64,000 nucleotides of DNA from Mageeibacillus sp. UBA4314. Lineage in GTDB: Bacteria; Bacillota; Clostridia; Saccharofermentanales; Saccharofermentanaceae. Below the pieces are notes generated by a model. That model searched no databases and had not been told where the DNA came from. It was given only the letters and a program-made list of their open reading frames with translations. The translations under genes and the position numbers were made by a program. The DNA lies in assembly GCA_002394605.1 (NCBI GenBank), contig DGUI01000029.1, positions 96,310 to 160,309 on the forward strand, in the 5' to 3' direction. Shown here in pieces: positions 17,060 to 25,149 of the stretch. Position 1 is the stretch's first letter. Each line of letters starts with the position of its first letter.

Positions 17060-17814
17060 GTCTCATAAGAGAAGCCATAGACCTTATGGCGCCGAACACA
17101 TGTGACGTCTGCGGGGATTACGCAGATGCCGACGGCAATCTGTCCATTATAACCGGGATCTACAGCCGGATATACGGACCCGGGAAGAGATTTCACATCT
17201 GTTCTTCGTGCATGGCGGGCTTTGTCCCGCAGCCGCCTGACAAGAGGTGGTTTACGGTACTGTCCAATCCTGTGGAGAATGATCCTTATCCGGATATGAC
17301 ATTGTTCATGCCTTTCGCTTACAGCGGAGTGGTAGACAGGGCTCTTCCGGCGATCAAGTTCAGAGGCAGGAAGGAGCTCGCCAGGATGCTCGGTATCCTG
17401 ATGGGCAGGATGATCCTCTGCCAGGACATCTTCTGCGACATTATAGTGCCGATGCCGCTGAGCAAAGAGAGGCTGTATGAGCGAGGCTTTAACCAGGCTT
17501 ATGAGATGAGTTATCCGGTATCAGTGATAACGGGGATACCGTTAGCTGATGATGTGCTCCGAAGGCGGCTTGATACGGCAAGACAATCCGGAATAACTGA
17601 TTCGACACTAAGAGCCGTCAATGTGTCAGGGGCTTTCGAGGTCGATTCCAAGTGGGATCTGTCAGGTCTTCGCGTGATGCTGACAGATGATGTTGCAACG
17701 ACCGGACATACGATGCATGAAGCGGCCATGACGCTGATAGAAGCGGGGGCTGACGACGTATTATGCTGCGCTTTCTCGGGCAACAGGCAGCTCAAGAATG
17801 ACGAGCCGTTCTAA
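17056..17814 (+). CDS. ComF-family phosphoribosyltransferase-like protein
   Basis: 252 residues with the ComFC layout. An N-terminal double-CxxC zinc site (CDVCGD and CSSC), a middle AYSGVVDRALPAIKFRG, then PMPLSKERLYERGFNQA and the PRPP-binding loop VMLTDDVATTGHTMHEA. The family is associated with DNA uptake and recombination in Firmicutes, though exact chemistry is unclear. It is coupled to recD2 by a 4-bp overlap. Directly downstream is a structured RNA region; comF-type genes are known neighbours of the clostridial raiA RNA class. Confidence 0.88.
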   Translation: MSLIREAIDLMAPNTCDVCGDYADADGNLSIITGIYSRIYGPGKRFHICSSCMAGFVPQPPDKRWFTVLSNPVENDPYPDMTLFMPFAYSGVVDRALPAIKFRGRKELARMLGILMGRMILCQDIFCDIIVPMPLSKERLYERGFNQAYEMSYPVSVITGIPLADDVLRRRLDTARQSGITDSTLRAVNVSGAFEVDSKWDLSGLRVMLTDDVATTGHTMHEAAMTLIEAGADDVLCCAFSGNRQLKNDEPF

Positions 17815-17835
17815 GTGTTAATTTTGTATGAATTG

Positions 17836-17865
17836 TTGTTTGAAACGCCTATTTTGTTTTATAAT
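17836..17865 (+). promoter_or_regulatory. Promoter of the structured RNA / cysS leader
   Basis: TATAAT (17860-17865) with TTGTTT 18 bases upstream (17836-17841), or TAATAT (17862-17867) with TTGAAA (17840-17845) at 16 bases. Initiation would fall at about 17872, right at the start of the folded RNA. Confidence 0.6.
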
Positions 17866-17871
17866 ATAGAT

Positions 17872-18038
17872 ACTCGAAGTGGGTTAGCTCAGTCGTTGGA
17901 CCTACACGACGTAAATGGAACCCGGAGTCGGCATTCGGATGTCAGGCCTTGTAAGTTGGAAGATTGATGTCTGTCGCAGGGTACCGCCCTGGAGTAACGG
18001 GGTGTCATATGACGGGTTAACTCATTTTGGGTATTTTT
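17872..18038 (+). ncRNA. Structured RNA between comF and cysS, candidate raiA-class RNA
   Basis: About 165 nt with its own promoter and dense pairing: GGGTT/AACCC (17881-, 17919-) enclosing GTCGT/ACGAC; GGCAT-TCGG-ATGTC (17930-17943); CAGGG-TACCG-CCCTG (17977-17991). At the end, GAGTAAC (17992-17998) can pair either with upstream GTTAGCTC (17883-17890) or downstream GTTAACTC (18016-18023), the latter followed by a T-rich stretch. The position beside comF fits the raiA RNA of Clostridia. A cysS T-box was considered: a GGGTACCGCC is present but the TGGN-ACC bulge and the full antiterminator are not convincing. That it is a structured RNA is well supported; the class is inferred. Confidence 0.6.
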
Positions 18039-18063
18039 ATGCGTATTTGGAGGCCCGGAATTA

Positions 18064-19476
18064 ATGAGGTTATACAACACTCTGACAAGAACAAAAGAAG
18101 AATTTAAGCCTATTGAGGCAGGCAGGATCAAGATGTACGCCTGCGGACCTACAGTCTATAATTACTTCCATTTGGGCAATGCGAGGCCTTTTGTTACTTT
18201 CGATACGCTGAGAAGGTATTTTGAATACAGCGGCTATGATGTTACATTCGTTCAGAACTTCACCGATATCGACGATAAGATGATCAACCGCGCGAACGAA
18301 GAAGGGATAACGGTCAAGGAGCTTGCTGACAGGTTCATTGCCGAATATTATACCGATGCTGACGGCCTTAACTGCAAGAGGCCCCATATCCAGCCGAGAG
18401 CTACTGAGACGATCGACGCCATAATCGACATGATCAAGGCGCTGGAAGCTAACGGCTACACATATGTAATAGACGGTGACGGCGTGTATTATGATGTCAC
18501 CAGGAAGAAGGACTACGGCAAGCTCTCACACTATAATCTCGAAGACCTGCAGGCAGGCGGCGGCGAGAGGAAGGCAAGCTACGAGGGTAAGAAGAATCCC
18601 GGTGACTTTGCCGTATGGAAGTTCAAGAAGGAAGGCGAGCCTTATTGGGAGTCACCCTGGGGTGACGGAAGACCCGGATGGCATATCGAGTGTTCTGCAA
18701 TGAACAAGAAGTTCTTAGGAGATACGATTGATATCCACGGTGGCGGCAAGGATCTGATCTTCCCGCACCACGAGAATGAGATCGCACAGAGCGAAGCTGC
18801 CAACGGATGCCCGTTCTGCAATTACTGGGTGCATAATGCTTTCGTTAACGTTGATGGCGAGAAGATGAGCAAGTCTCTCGGCAACTTCTTCACGATCAGG
18901 GACATTACGGAGCACTTTCCTTATGCCGTGATCAGATTCTTCATCCTGTCAGGACACTACAGGAAGCCCATCAATTTCTCAGACAAGGATCTGACTGCTT
19001 CACAGACAGGTCTTGACCGTATCGCAACATGCTATAAGAACCTTAAGTTCGTTCTTGATAATAATGCAGCAACAGGCAACTCATCTGACGGCGAAGAGGC
19101 ACTTGCAGAGGCTGTTAAGACTGCAAAAGAGAGCTTTATAGCTCACATGGACGATGACCTTAATACTGCTGATGCGATCACGGACATATTCAATCTCGTT
19201 AAGAGCATCAATACAGCAGTAGCTGATAAGAATGCAGGCGTCAAGGCGCTTTCTGATGCCAAGGCGATGCTTGAGGAATTAACGGATGTTCTTGGTATCG
19301 ATCTGCTCTACTCTGAGGACAGGATCCCGGATGAGATCATATCTCTCGTGGAGGAGAGGGCTGCTGCCAAGAAGGCAAAAGACTACGCAAGAGCCGATGA
19401 GATCAGGGATATCCTGAAGGAGAAGGGCTACACAGTTAAGGATACTCCGGCAGGCCCTCAGATTGAGAGATTATGA
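18064..19476 (+). CDS. cysS: Cysteinyl-tRNA synthetase
   Basis: Class I synthetase, 470 residues, charges tRNA-Cys in the cytoplasm. The zinc ligand region MYACGPTVYNYFHLGNARP contains the HIGH equivalent (HLGN); WHIECSAM and HGGGKDLIFPHHENEIAQSEA supply the other zinc ligands; KMSKSLGN is the second signature. A GGAGG lies ten bases before the ATG. The stop overlaps mrnC by 4 bp, giving the common clostridial order cysS-mrnC-rlmB. Confidence 0.97.
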   Translation: MRLYNTLTRTKEEFKPIEAGRIKMYACGPTVYNYFHLGNARPFVTFDTLRRYFEYSGYDVTFVQNFTDIDDKMINRANEEGITVKELADRFIAEYYTDADGLNCKRPHIQPRATETIDAIIDMIKALEANGYTYVIDGDGVYYDVTRKKDYGKLSHYNLEDLQAGGGERKASYEGKKNPGDFAVWKFKKEGEPYWESPWGDGRPGWHIECSAMNKKFLGDTIDIHGGGKDLIFPHHENEIAQSEAANGCPFCNYWVHNAFVNVDGEKMSKSLGNFFTIRDITEHFPYAVIRFFILSGHYRKPINFSDKDLTASQTGLDRIATCYKNLKFVLDNNAATGNSSDGEEALAEAVKTAKESFIAHMDDDLNTADAITDIFNLVKSINTAVADKNAGVKALSDAKAMLEELTDVLGIDLLYSEDRIPDEIISLVEERAAAKKAKDYARADEIRDILKEKGYTVKDTPAGPQIERL

Positions 19477-19877
19477 TAATCCCCTTTATCGCGTCGGACT
19501 TAAGAGAAGTATCACCCGGTGTGCTCGCATACATTGGTGATTCGGTATATGAGCTCTATGCCAGGTGTCATGTAGCGTCAAGGTTTGCAGGCAACAGCAA
19601 CAAGATGCATAAGAAGACGGTGTCCTACGTATCTGCCGTGTCACAGGCCAAGGCGATGAGAGCGCTCGAGCCTGAACTGGATGAGGACGAGGAGGCCTTT
19701 TTCAGGAGAGGGAGGAATTCCAATCCGCATACGTCTTCGAAGAATGCGAATCCGGCAGATTACATGTATGCAACAGGATATGAAGCTCTGATAGGTTTTC
19801 TTTTCCTGGATAACAGGGGAACAAGACTGGAATATATTATCAACAAGACTTTCGAGATACTCGATTCGGAGGGGTAA
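19473..19877 (+). CDS. mrnC: Mini-ribonuclease 3 (23S rRNA maturation)
   Basis: 134-residue RNase III catalytic domain without a double-stranded RNA-binding domain, the hallmark of Mini-III. LAYIGDSVYELYAR contains the catalytic acidic site and GYEALIGFLFLDN the second; KTVSYVSAVSQAKAM and RRGRNSN are family motifs. In Bacillus the enzyme trims 23S rRNA ends. It overlaps cysS by 4 bp and its stop abuts the rlmB start. Confidence 0.93.
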   Translation: MIIPFIASDLREVSPGVLAYIGDSVYELYARCHVASRFAGNSNKMHKKTVSYVSAVSQAKAMRALEPELDEDEEAFFRRGRNSNPHTSSKNANPADYMYATGYEALIGFLFLDNRGTRLEYIINKTFEILDSEG

Positions 19878-20666
19878 ATGGGCAAGGATAAGGACAACAG
19901 CAGGATCGACAGTTCTTATATCGAGGGGCGCAACAGTGTCAATGAAGCCCTGAAGGCAGATCGTGAGATCAATAAGATCTGGCTGCTTAAGCCTGCCGAC
20001 GGCAGGCGGCTTGAACCTGACCTGGCAAAGATCCTCAATGCCGCTAACGAGAAGAAGATCGTTGTAGTCAGGGTTGCAAGGCAGGCACTTGACAAGATGA
20101 GTACAACGGGCAATCACCAGGGCGTTATTGCGCAGGTGGCAAGCCATGAATATGTTGATATCAGAGATATCGTCTCCAAGGTCGAGGAAGAGGGAAGAGC
20201 GCCGCTCCTGTTGGCTCTTGATGAGATCAAGGATCCGTTCAATTTCGCTTCGCTCCTGAGGATATCGGATTCTGCGGGCGTTGACGGGATCATCATTCCC
20301 AAGCACAGATCCATAGCGCTTGATTCAGTCGTTTCCAAGCTGTCTGCAGGTGCCGTCGAGTACATTCCCGTAGCACGCGTTACTAACCTTGCACAGACCT
20401 TAAGGGAACTGAAGGAGGATCACGGATTCTGGGTCTGCGGAACGGATATGGAAGGTTCGGTCCCTTATGACGAAGCTGATTATTCAGGTCCTCTCGTCAT
20501 CGTCGTTGGCAGTGAAGGTGACGGTATGCGTAAAGGTATCAGGAGCGAATGTGATTTCATGGTCCACATTCCCATGTATGGCCACGTTAACAGCTTAAAT
20601 GCCGCAGTTGCGACGGGAATCATAGTTTATGAAGCTGTAAAATGCAGGAATAAACGGGGAGGTTGA
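19878..20666 (+). CDS. rlmB: 23S rRNA 2'-O-methyltransferase of the TrmH/RlmB family
   Basis: 262-residue SPOUT methyltransferase. The N-terminal EGRNSVNEALKADREI is the substrate-binding domain; the knot has LALDEIKDPFNFASLLRISDS, VVGSEGDGMRKGI and HIPMYGHVNSLNAAVA. By family it methylates a guanosine of 23S rRNA (position 2251 in E. coli) using SAM. The start codon follows the mrnC stop directly, so the genes are translationally linked. Confidence 0.92.
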   Translation: MGKDKDNSRIDSSYIEGRNSVNEALKADREINKIWLLKPADGRRLEPDLAKILNAANEKKIVVVRVARQALDKMSTTGNHQGVIAQVASHEYVDIRDIVSKVEEEGRAPLLLALDEIKDPFNFASLLRISDSAGVDGIIIPKHRSIALDSVVSKLSAGAVEYIPVARVTNLAQTLRELKEDHGFWVCGTDMEGSVPYDEADYSGPLVIVVGSEGDGMRKGIRSECDFMVHIPMYGHVNSLNAAVATGIIVYEAVKCRNKRGG

Positions 20667-20671
20667 ATAAG

Positions 20672-21997
20672 ATGTCCGTTACTGCAAGAAGGATAATGTC
20701 ACTTATCATCACGGTCTTTATGATCGCTGGTATGGTGTTGATCCTTCCTGCATGCGATATTGTCGATATCGTTAAGGACAAAGTGATCGACCCGTATCAG
20801 GAACCGGTGTCCAAGCAGGAACTTGCAAGGCTGATCATCGGCGCAATAAGCCGTAAGAGTGATGTCTCTGACAGTTATTCACAGATCCCGGATAAGCAGC
20901 TTGACGGTATCAGCTATTCAGTCTTCAACGAGTATGTATCGATCCTCAGGGATCTGTCGGCAGATTATGGCGAGGTTGAGTCATTCAGGTTCCTTGATGA
21001 TGAAGACAAGCACAGTTATATCGATAAATTATTAAAAAGTTCCGGACGCGAGAGGGTCCCCGAAGCATACGGCGATATCGATGTTGTCGCACTCGTATAT
21101 AAGGAGAACCAGGACAAAAGGGAATTCGATTCCAGCTGCAAGTTCCTGATCTCCGAGGATGCGAACGGGACTGCATATCTGTGCAAGGAGATGGTAGTCG
21201 AGACAATCGCTGCGCACAACTATCTCGAGCATTATTTCACGATGCTCGAGAATAACAATACGGACGGATTGTTTGCGCTGTTGTCACCGCTCTATGACGC
21301 GAATATCTATATCAATACGGTCATCACGGCCAAAGCAAAGTACATATCGGAATACTACATGCTCAAGGTCAGGAGTACGCGTGGGGAGTACATTTACGAT
21401 GAGGTAACCCCTTTCCTCGTGCATGTTACGATCCCCAAGGTCCTTGATGATGACGGAGAGAGCCTGACGAGCCATGAAGTAACATTGTATGTCCATGATA
21501 ACGGCAATTATGCGATCGAGGACAAGATCCCGTGGTATCTTGATTCGACCGGCATCGGCGTCTACGATTCTTCCGGCAATCCCCAGAGGATCCAGGGAGT
21601 AACCCTTAACGAGAACAAGCTCGAGGCTCTGTTCGGTAAGCCGATGTTCACGAGAGTAACTGCGATGAGTGCGGAGGAGAAGGCTGCGACAGGTAAGACG
21701 TTCGACATAAGGGCTTTCTATAACGGCATCATCATTACGATCTACGGCGATCAGGATGCATCCGGCAAGTGGTTCGGTGAAGTCGGCGGCATGAGGATAT
21801 ACAGTGATTCTTACAGTATCGACGGGCACATCGCACCGGGAATGAACCAGACGGAACTCCTGCTGATCTATCCGATGCTGGACGAAGAGGATTATACTTT
21901 CACGTTTGCGTCCGGGAAAGATAATTTCCGCGTCAATTTTGAATTCGACGACAACAATAACATAAGCAATATCAAGATCGCAAAAGAGAAGAAATAA
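20672..21997 (+). CDS. Predicted lipoprotein of unknown function
   Basis: About 441 residues. The start is ATG 20672, nine bases after GGGGAGG; the TTG at 20663 touches that site. A signal peptide ends in the lipobox LPAC (Cys 28), so the protein is anchored outside the membrane. The body is acidic and without recognisable catalytic motif; it has KYISEYYMLKVRS in the middle and a C-terminal region (GMNQTELLLIYPML) that resembles short repeats of cell-surface sensor proteins. It follows rlmB with a 3-bp overlap of the false start, suggesting the same transcript. A terminator lies just after it. Confidence 0.7.
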   Translation: MSVTARRIMSLIITVFMIAGMVLILPACDIVDIVKDKVIDPYQEPVSKQELARLIIGAISRKSDVSDSYSQIPDKQLDGISYSVFNEYVSILRDLSADYGEVESFRFLDDEDKHSYIDKLLKSSGRERVPEAYGDIDVVALVYKENQDKREFDSSCKFLISEDANGTAYLCKEMVVETIAAHNYLEHYFTMLENNNTDGLFALLSPLYDANIYINTVITAKAKYISEYYMLKVRSTRGEYIYDEVTPFLVHVTIPKVLDDDGESLTSHEVTLYVHDNGNYAIEDKIPWYLDSTGIGVYDSSGNPQRIQGVTLNENKLEALFGKPMFTRVTAMSAEEKAATGKTFDIRAFYNGIIITIYGDQDASGKWFGEVGGMRIYSDSYSIDGHIAPGMNQTELLLIYPMLDEEDYTFTFASGKDNFRVNFEFDDNNNISNIKIAKEKK

Positions 21998-22009
21998 TAC
22001 TTAGCGGAT

Positions 22010-22046
22010 GATCAGGTGTGATTATCAGATCCTGATCTTCTTTTTG
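22010..22046 (+). terminator. Terminator after the rlmB-linked lipoprotein
   Basis: GATCAGG (22010-22016) and CCTGATC (22031-22037) pair perfectly and are followed by TTCTTTTT. It overlaps the last codons of the convergent phosphatase gene. Confidence 0.55.
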
Positions 22047-22762
22047 AGCTTGGCTATGTATTCTTCCTCGAGCCCTATCTTATCGAAATAATTCATGACA
22101 TCGCCGCCATACACCTTATCGATATGGTTAAGGAAGATCTCCATATTGACCCTGTCCGATCTTAATGTGTGCTTGAGGTTGTTCTCTCTAACAGCGATAA
22201 GGGGGTCTAAGAACCAGCTTATGTATTCGTATGAGAAACTGTAGTTCCTGATTATGTCCTCGTAAGAAGCTCCTGCAAGCAGATAGAGCAGGGCTGCTAT
22301 TATGCCGGTGCGGTCCTTGCCGTGCGCACAGTGAAATAAAGCCGTGCCATCGGCAACAGCTAATATCCTCAGTGCCTCGGCAACATTATGTCCTATCTCT
22401 TCTACGATCTTGATGTAGAAATGACCGAGAAGGTGGTCCTTAAGATAGTTCATGGTGGGATCCTTGTCAGAGTCTGGGTCACCTAAGAATAGTGATACGG
22501 CATAAAAACTGATGTCTCTGTCGTCGATCGCAGGGTTGCCGTACTTCCTGATCTCCGCATCAGACCTCAAGTCGATAACATTCCTGACACCGTATTCCTT
22601 GATCTTGGCAAGAGTTTCCGCCGACACTTCCGACAGCGAACCGCTCCTGACAAATACACCATAGGGGAAAACGCCGCCCTTGATGGGCATGCCGCCCAGA
22701 TCTCTCAGATTAAGGGCTCCATCAATATCGATCAAAGAACAAGCAGGATTATAAAAACTCAT
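22025..22762 (-). CDS. Tyrosine-protein phosphatase (CX5R family)
   Basis: 245 residues. The phosphatase loop HCAHGKDRTG holds the nucleophilic Cys and Arg; NLRDLGG near the N-terminus and RNVIDLRSDAEI are typical of the bacterial family that includes MptpB and LipA-type phosphatases. There is no signal peptide, so it acts in the cytoplasm unless exported by another route. It is transcribed alone and convergent to the preceding lipoprotein. Substrates may be phosphotyrosine or phosphoinositides; the sequence does not decide. Confidence 0.88.
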   Translation of the reverse strand: MSFYNPACSLIDIDGALNLRDLGGMPIKGGVFPYGVFVRSGSLSEVSAETLAKIKEYGVRNVIDLRSDAEIRKYGNPAIDDRDISFYAVSLFLGDPDSDKDPTMNYLKDHLLGHFYIKIVEEIGHNVAEALRILAVADGTALFHCAHGKDRTGIIAALLYLLAGASYEDIIRNYSFSYEYISWFLDPLIAVRENNLKHTLRSDRVNMEIFLNHIDKVYGGDVMNYFDKIGLEEEYIAKLKKKIRI

Positions 22763-22787
22763 GCGGCTATTATACTACCGATTGCAG

Positions 22788-22816
22788 TTGACATTCAAGG
22801 TGTCGTGTACTATTAT
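22788..22816 (+). promoter_or_regulatory. tRNA-Arg promoter
   Basis: TTGACA (22788-22793), 17-base spacer, TATTAT (22811-22816), about 30 bases before the tRNA. Confidence 0.7.
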
Positions 22817-22847
22817 AATATGGCTGTCGGACAACCGACGATAATAT

Positions 22848-22924
22848 GCGCCCGTAGCTCAACTGGATAGAGTGTCTGACTACGGATCAGAAGGTTGTGG
22901 ATTCGATCTCTGCCGGGCGCGCCA
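22848..22924 (+). tRNA. tRNA-Arg (anticodon ACG)
   Basis: Acceptor GCGCCCG pairs with CGGGCGC; D arm GCTC...GAGT; anticodon stem TCTGA/TCAGA with loop CTACGGA, giving anticodon ACG; T loop TTCGATC. The CCA end is encoded. Adenosine 34 would be edited to inosine to read CGU, CGC and CGA. Confidence 0.96.
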
Positions 22925-22931
22925 CGAACAG

Positions 22932-22962
22932 AGCTGTCGGCATAAATGCCGGCAGCTTTTTT
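22932..22962 (+). terminator. tRNA-Arg terminator
   Basis: GCTGTCGGCAT/ATGCCGGCAGC stem with AA loop (one G.U pair) followed by TTTTTT. Confidence 0.92.
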
Positions 22963-22987
22963 AAACTGATTATTGTGAGGTGTGATC

Positions 22988-23512
22988 ATGAGAAGACTTC
23001 TTATTGTTGTAGACATGCAGAACGACTTTGTGGACGGTGCTCTGGGCTTTGAAGGTGCAGACAGCATCATTCCCGGCATCCTGGAGAGGGTAGAAGAGTA
23101 TAAGGCATCAGGTGATGAGATCGTCTATACTCTTGATACGCACTTTGAGAACTATATGGATACCATGGAGGGCGCTAAGCTTCCTGTTCCTCACTGTATC
23201 AAGGGTACTGATGGGCATAAGCTCGTTCCTGCTTTAGCTGAGGCTTTGAAAGACTGTAAGTGTTTTGAGAAGCCTACTTTCGGAAGCATGGAGCTTGCAA
23301 GGTATATCGAAGAGAACAGGGAAGACCTTAAGAGCATCGAGCTGTGCGGCCTCGTATCCAATATCTGCGTAGTGTCCAATACGGTTATCGCCAAGGCGGC
23401 AGCGCCTGAGGCCGAGATAATCGTTGATCCCGGACTTACGAAAGGAATGGACGGCAAAATGACCGAGGCAGCTCTTGATGTTATGCGCAGCATACATGTA
23501 ACGGTGCTTTGA
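22988..23512 (+). CDS. Cysteine hydrolase (isochorismatase/nicotinamidase-like)
   Basis: 174 residues from ATG 22988; a GTG at 22982 lies inside the likely ribosome site GTGAGGTG. The catalytic triad is visible: Asp in VVDMQNDFVDG, Lys in FEKPTFGS, Cys in GLVSNICVVSN. DTHFENY resembles the metal/substrate region of nicotinamidases (DWHP), which suggests nicotinamidase-like amidase activity, but the usual metal ligands are only partly kept. Soluble, cytoplasmic, transcribed between the tRNA terminator and the tig promoter. Confidence 0.85.
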   Translation: MRRLLIVVDMQNDFVDGALGFEGADSIIPGILERVEEYKASGDEIVYTLDTHFENYMDTMEGAKLPVPHCIKGTDGHKLVPALAEALKDCKCFEKPTFGSMELARYIEENREDLKSIELCGLVSNICVVSNTVIAKAAAPEAEIIVDPGLTKGMDGKMTEAALDVMRSIHVTVL

Positions 23513-23515
23513 TTG

Positions 23516-23545
23516 TTGCAATATAAGTGGTATCTGTGTTACAAT
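23516..23545 (+). promoter_or_regulatory. tig promoter
   Basis: TTGCAA (23516-23521), 18-base spacer, TACAAT (23540-23545). The gene start is at 23603 after GGAGG. Confidence 0.55.
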
Positions 23546-23602
23546 ATCAACTCGGTGTTTACTAATAAATAATTAATATAATATATAGCGGAGGAAGTTT
23601 AA

Positions 23603-24931
23603 ATGGCATCCACAATTGAGAAGAAGGAAAACAGCGTTGTTGAGATCTCTCTTCAGGCTACAAGAGAAGAATTTGATGCAGCTTTGAAGAAGAGCTTCAG
23701 CAAGAACAAGAAGAAGTTCCAGGTTCCCGGATTCCGTAAGGGCAAGGTTCCTTATGCACTTGTTGTTCAGTACTATGGTGAGGGTGTTCTCTACGAGGAT
23801 GCGATCGACGATATTGCAAACACAGCTTATCCCGAGGCTATCAAGGAGCACGAGCTCCAGCCCGTATCACGTCCTGACCTCGATGTTGAGGAGATCAACG
23901 AAGAGGGCATGAAGTACAAGATCATCGTTACTGTTAAGCCTGAGTTCACACTCGGCAAGTACGAGGGCGTTGAGGCTGTTTACTTCAAGAGAGAAGTAAA
24001 TGACGAGACTATCGGCGAAGAACTTGAGAGAATGCAGAAGCGTAATGCTTCACTCGAGGAGGTTACTGACAGACCTGCAGCAGAAGGTGATACAGCTGTA
24101 ATCGACTACGAGGGATTCAAGGACGGAGTTGCTTTCGACGGCGGTAAGGGCGAGAACTACAGCCTGAAGCTTGGTTCACACTCATTCATCCCCGGCTTCG
24201 AGGAGCAGGTAATAGGTCATAATGCAGGCGAAGAGTTTGCTATCCAGGTTAAGTTCCCTGAGCAGTATCACGCAGAGGATCTCAAGGGTGCAGATGCAAC
24301 ATTCAACGTTAAGATCCACACGATCAAGGCTGAGATCCTTCCTGAACTCGACGATGAGTTCGCTAAGGACGTATCAGAGTTCGATACTCTCGATGAGCTG
24401 AAGGCTGACATCAGAGAGAAGCAGGAGAAGGCTGCTGAGGAAGATGCAAAGGCAGCTTTTGAGAATGAGGTAGTAAGAGCAGTTTCTGAGAATACCCAGA
24501 TCGATATCCCTGACGTAATGGTTGAGAACGAGCTCGAGAGCATGGTCCAGGATCAGGCAATGAGAATGCAGCAGAGCGGCATTGAGCTTGATATGTACCT
24601 CGGCTATATGGGTCAGACACTTGACCAGTACAAGGAGTCCATGAGACCCATGGCAAGAGTCCGTGTTAAGAGCAACCTCGTTATCGAGAAGATCACAGAG
24701 GAACTTGATCCTGAAGTTACTGACGAAGAGTACAACGAAGAGATCGAGAAGATGGCTAAGGCTTACTCAATGGAAGTTGATGAGATCAAGAATGCATTGG
24801 GTGATACATCTGATTACCTCAAGGATTCCATCAGAGCTCGTAAGACTGTTGAGTACTTAACAGAGAAGGCTGTTAAGACAGAGCCCAAGAAGGACGAAGA
24901 GTCTGATAAGGAAGAGAAGACTGAAGAGTAA
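23603..24931 (+). CDS. tig: Trigger factor, ribosome-associated chaperone
   Basis: 442 residues with the three trigger-factor domains. The ribosome-docking domain carries the signature GFRKGKVP near residue 45; the FKBP-type prolyl isomerase domain spans about 150-245 (GDTAVIDYEGFKDGVAFDGG, FIPGFEEQVIGHNAGEEF); the C-terminal chaperone arms follow. An acidic/lysine tail (KKDEESDKEEKTEE) closes the protein. Codon use is strongly biased, as expected for an abundant protein. In many Clostridia clpP-clpX follow, but here an Rpn-type gene does. Confidence 0.97.
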   Translation: MASTIEKKENSVVEISLQATREEFDAALKKSFSKNKKKFQVPGFRKGKVPYALVVQYYGEGVLYEDAIDDIANTAYPEAIKEHELQPVSRPDLDVEEINEEGMKYKIIVTVKPEFTLGKYEGVEAVYFKREVNDETIGEELERMQKRNASLEEVTDRPAAEGDTAVIDYEGFKDGVAFDGGKGENYSLKLGSHSFIPGFEEQVIGHNAGEEFAIQVKFPEQYHAEDLKGADATFNVKIHTIKAEILPELDDEFAKDVSEFDTLDELKADIREKQEKAAEEDAKAAFENEVVRAVSENTQIDIPDVMVENELESMVQDQAMRMQQSGIELDMYLGYMGQTLDQYKESMRPMARVRVKSNLVIEKITEELDPEVTDEEYNEEIEKMAKAYSMEVDEIKNALGDTSDYLKDSIRARKTVEYLTEKAVKTEPKKDEESDKEEKTEE

Positions 24932-24977
24932 TAGAGTTAAGAGTATTAGAGTTTACACGTTTTGCAATAACGTTTTG

Positions 24978-25006
24978 GAGGCCGGTTTATCCGGCCTCTT
25001 TATTTG
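24978..25006 (+). terminator. tig terminator
   Basis: GAGGCCGG/CCGGCCTC stem with TTTAT loop, then TTTATTT. Confidence 0.93.
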
Positions 25007-25023
25007 GTTATTTGTTTTTGGGG

Positions 25024-25078
25024 AAAAACGACAATCGGTACGGATTTTTCCGATTATCGTATTTTTTCGGAGGTTTTT
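25024..25078 (+). repeat. 55-bp intergenic repeat, copy 2 (upstream of the Rpn gene)
   Basis: Near-identical to the minus strand of 13118-13172: AAAAACGACAA, TACGGATTTTTCCGATT and TCGTATTTTTTCGGAG are shared word for word. It lies about 70 bp upstream of the downstream start codon, as copy 1 does before tadZ. Confidence 0.8.
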
Positions 25079-25109
25079 CTGCTTGATTTTCTGATAGTAT
25101 CTTGTCCAA

Positions 25110-25143
25110 GAACGGTACCGTTCCTCCTAATAATATCAGGAGG
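25110..25143 (+). promoter_or_regulatory. Palindrome and ribosome-site-masking hairpin before the Rpn gene
   Basis: A perfect 14-bp palindrome GAACGGTACCGTTC (25110-25123) is a good operator candidate. Immediately after it CCTCCT (25123-25128) can pair with the Shine-Dalgarno AGGAGG (25138-25143) across a 9-base loop, which would hide the ribosome site of the gene at 25150. Confidence 0.6.
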
Positions 25144-25149
25144 TAACGC

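Noticed and set aside
17970..18000. T-box riboswitch controlling cysS
   Set aside because: GGGTACCGCC resembles the T-box core, but the TGGN bulge context, a UGC specifier loop and a clear terminator/antiterminator pair could not be placed; kept only as an alternative to the raiA-type call.
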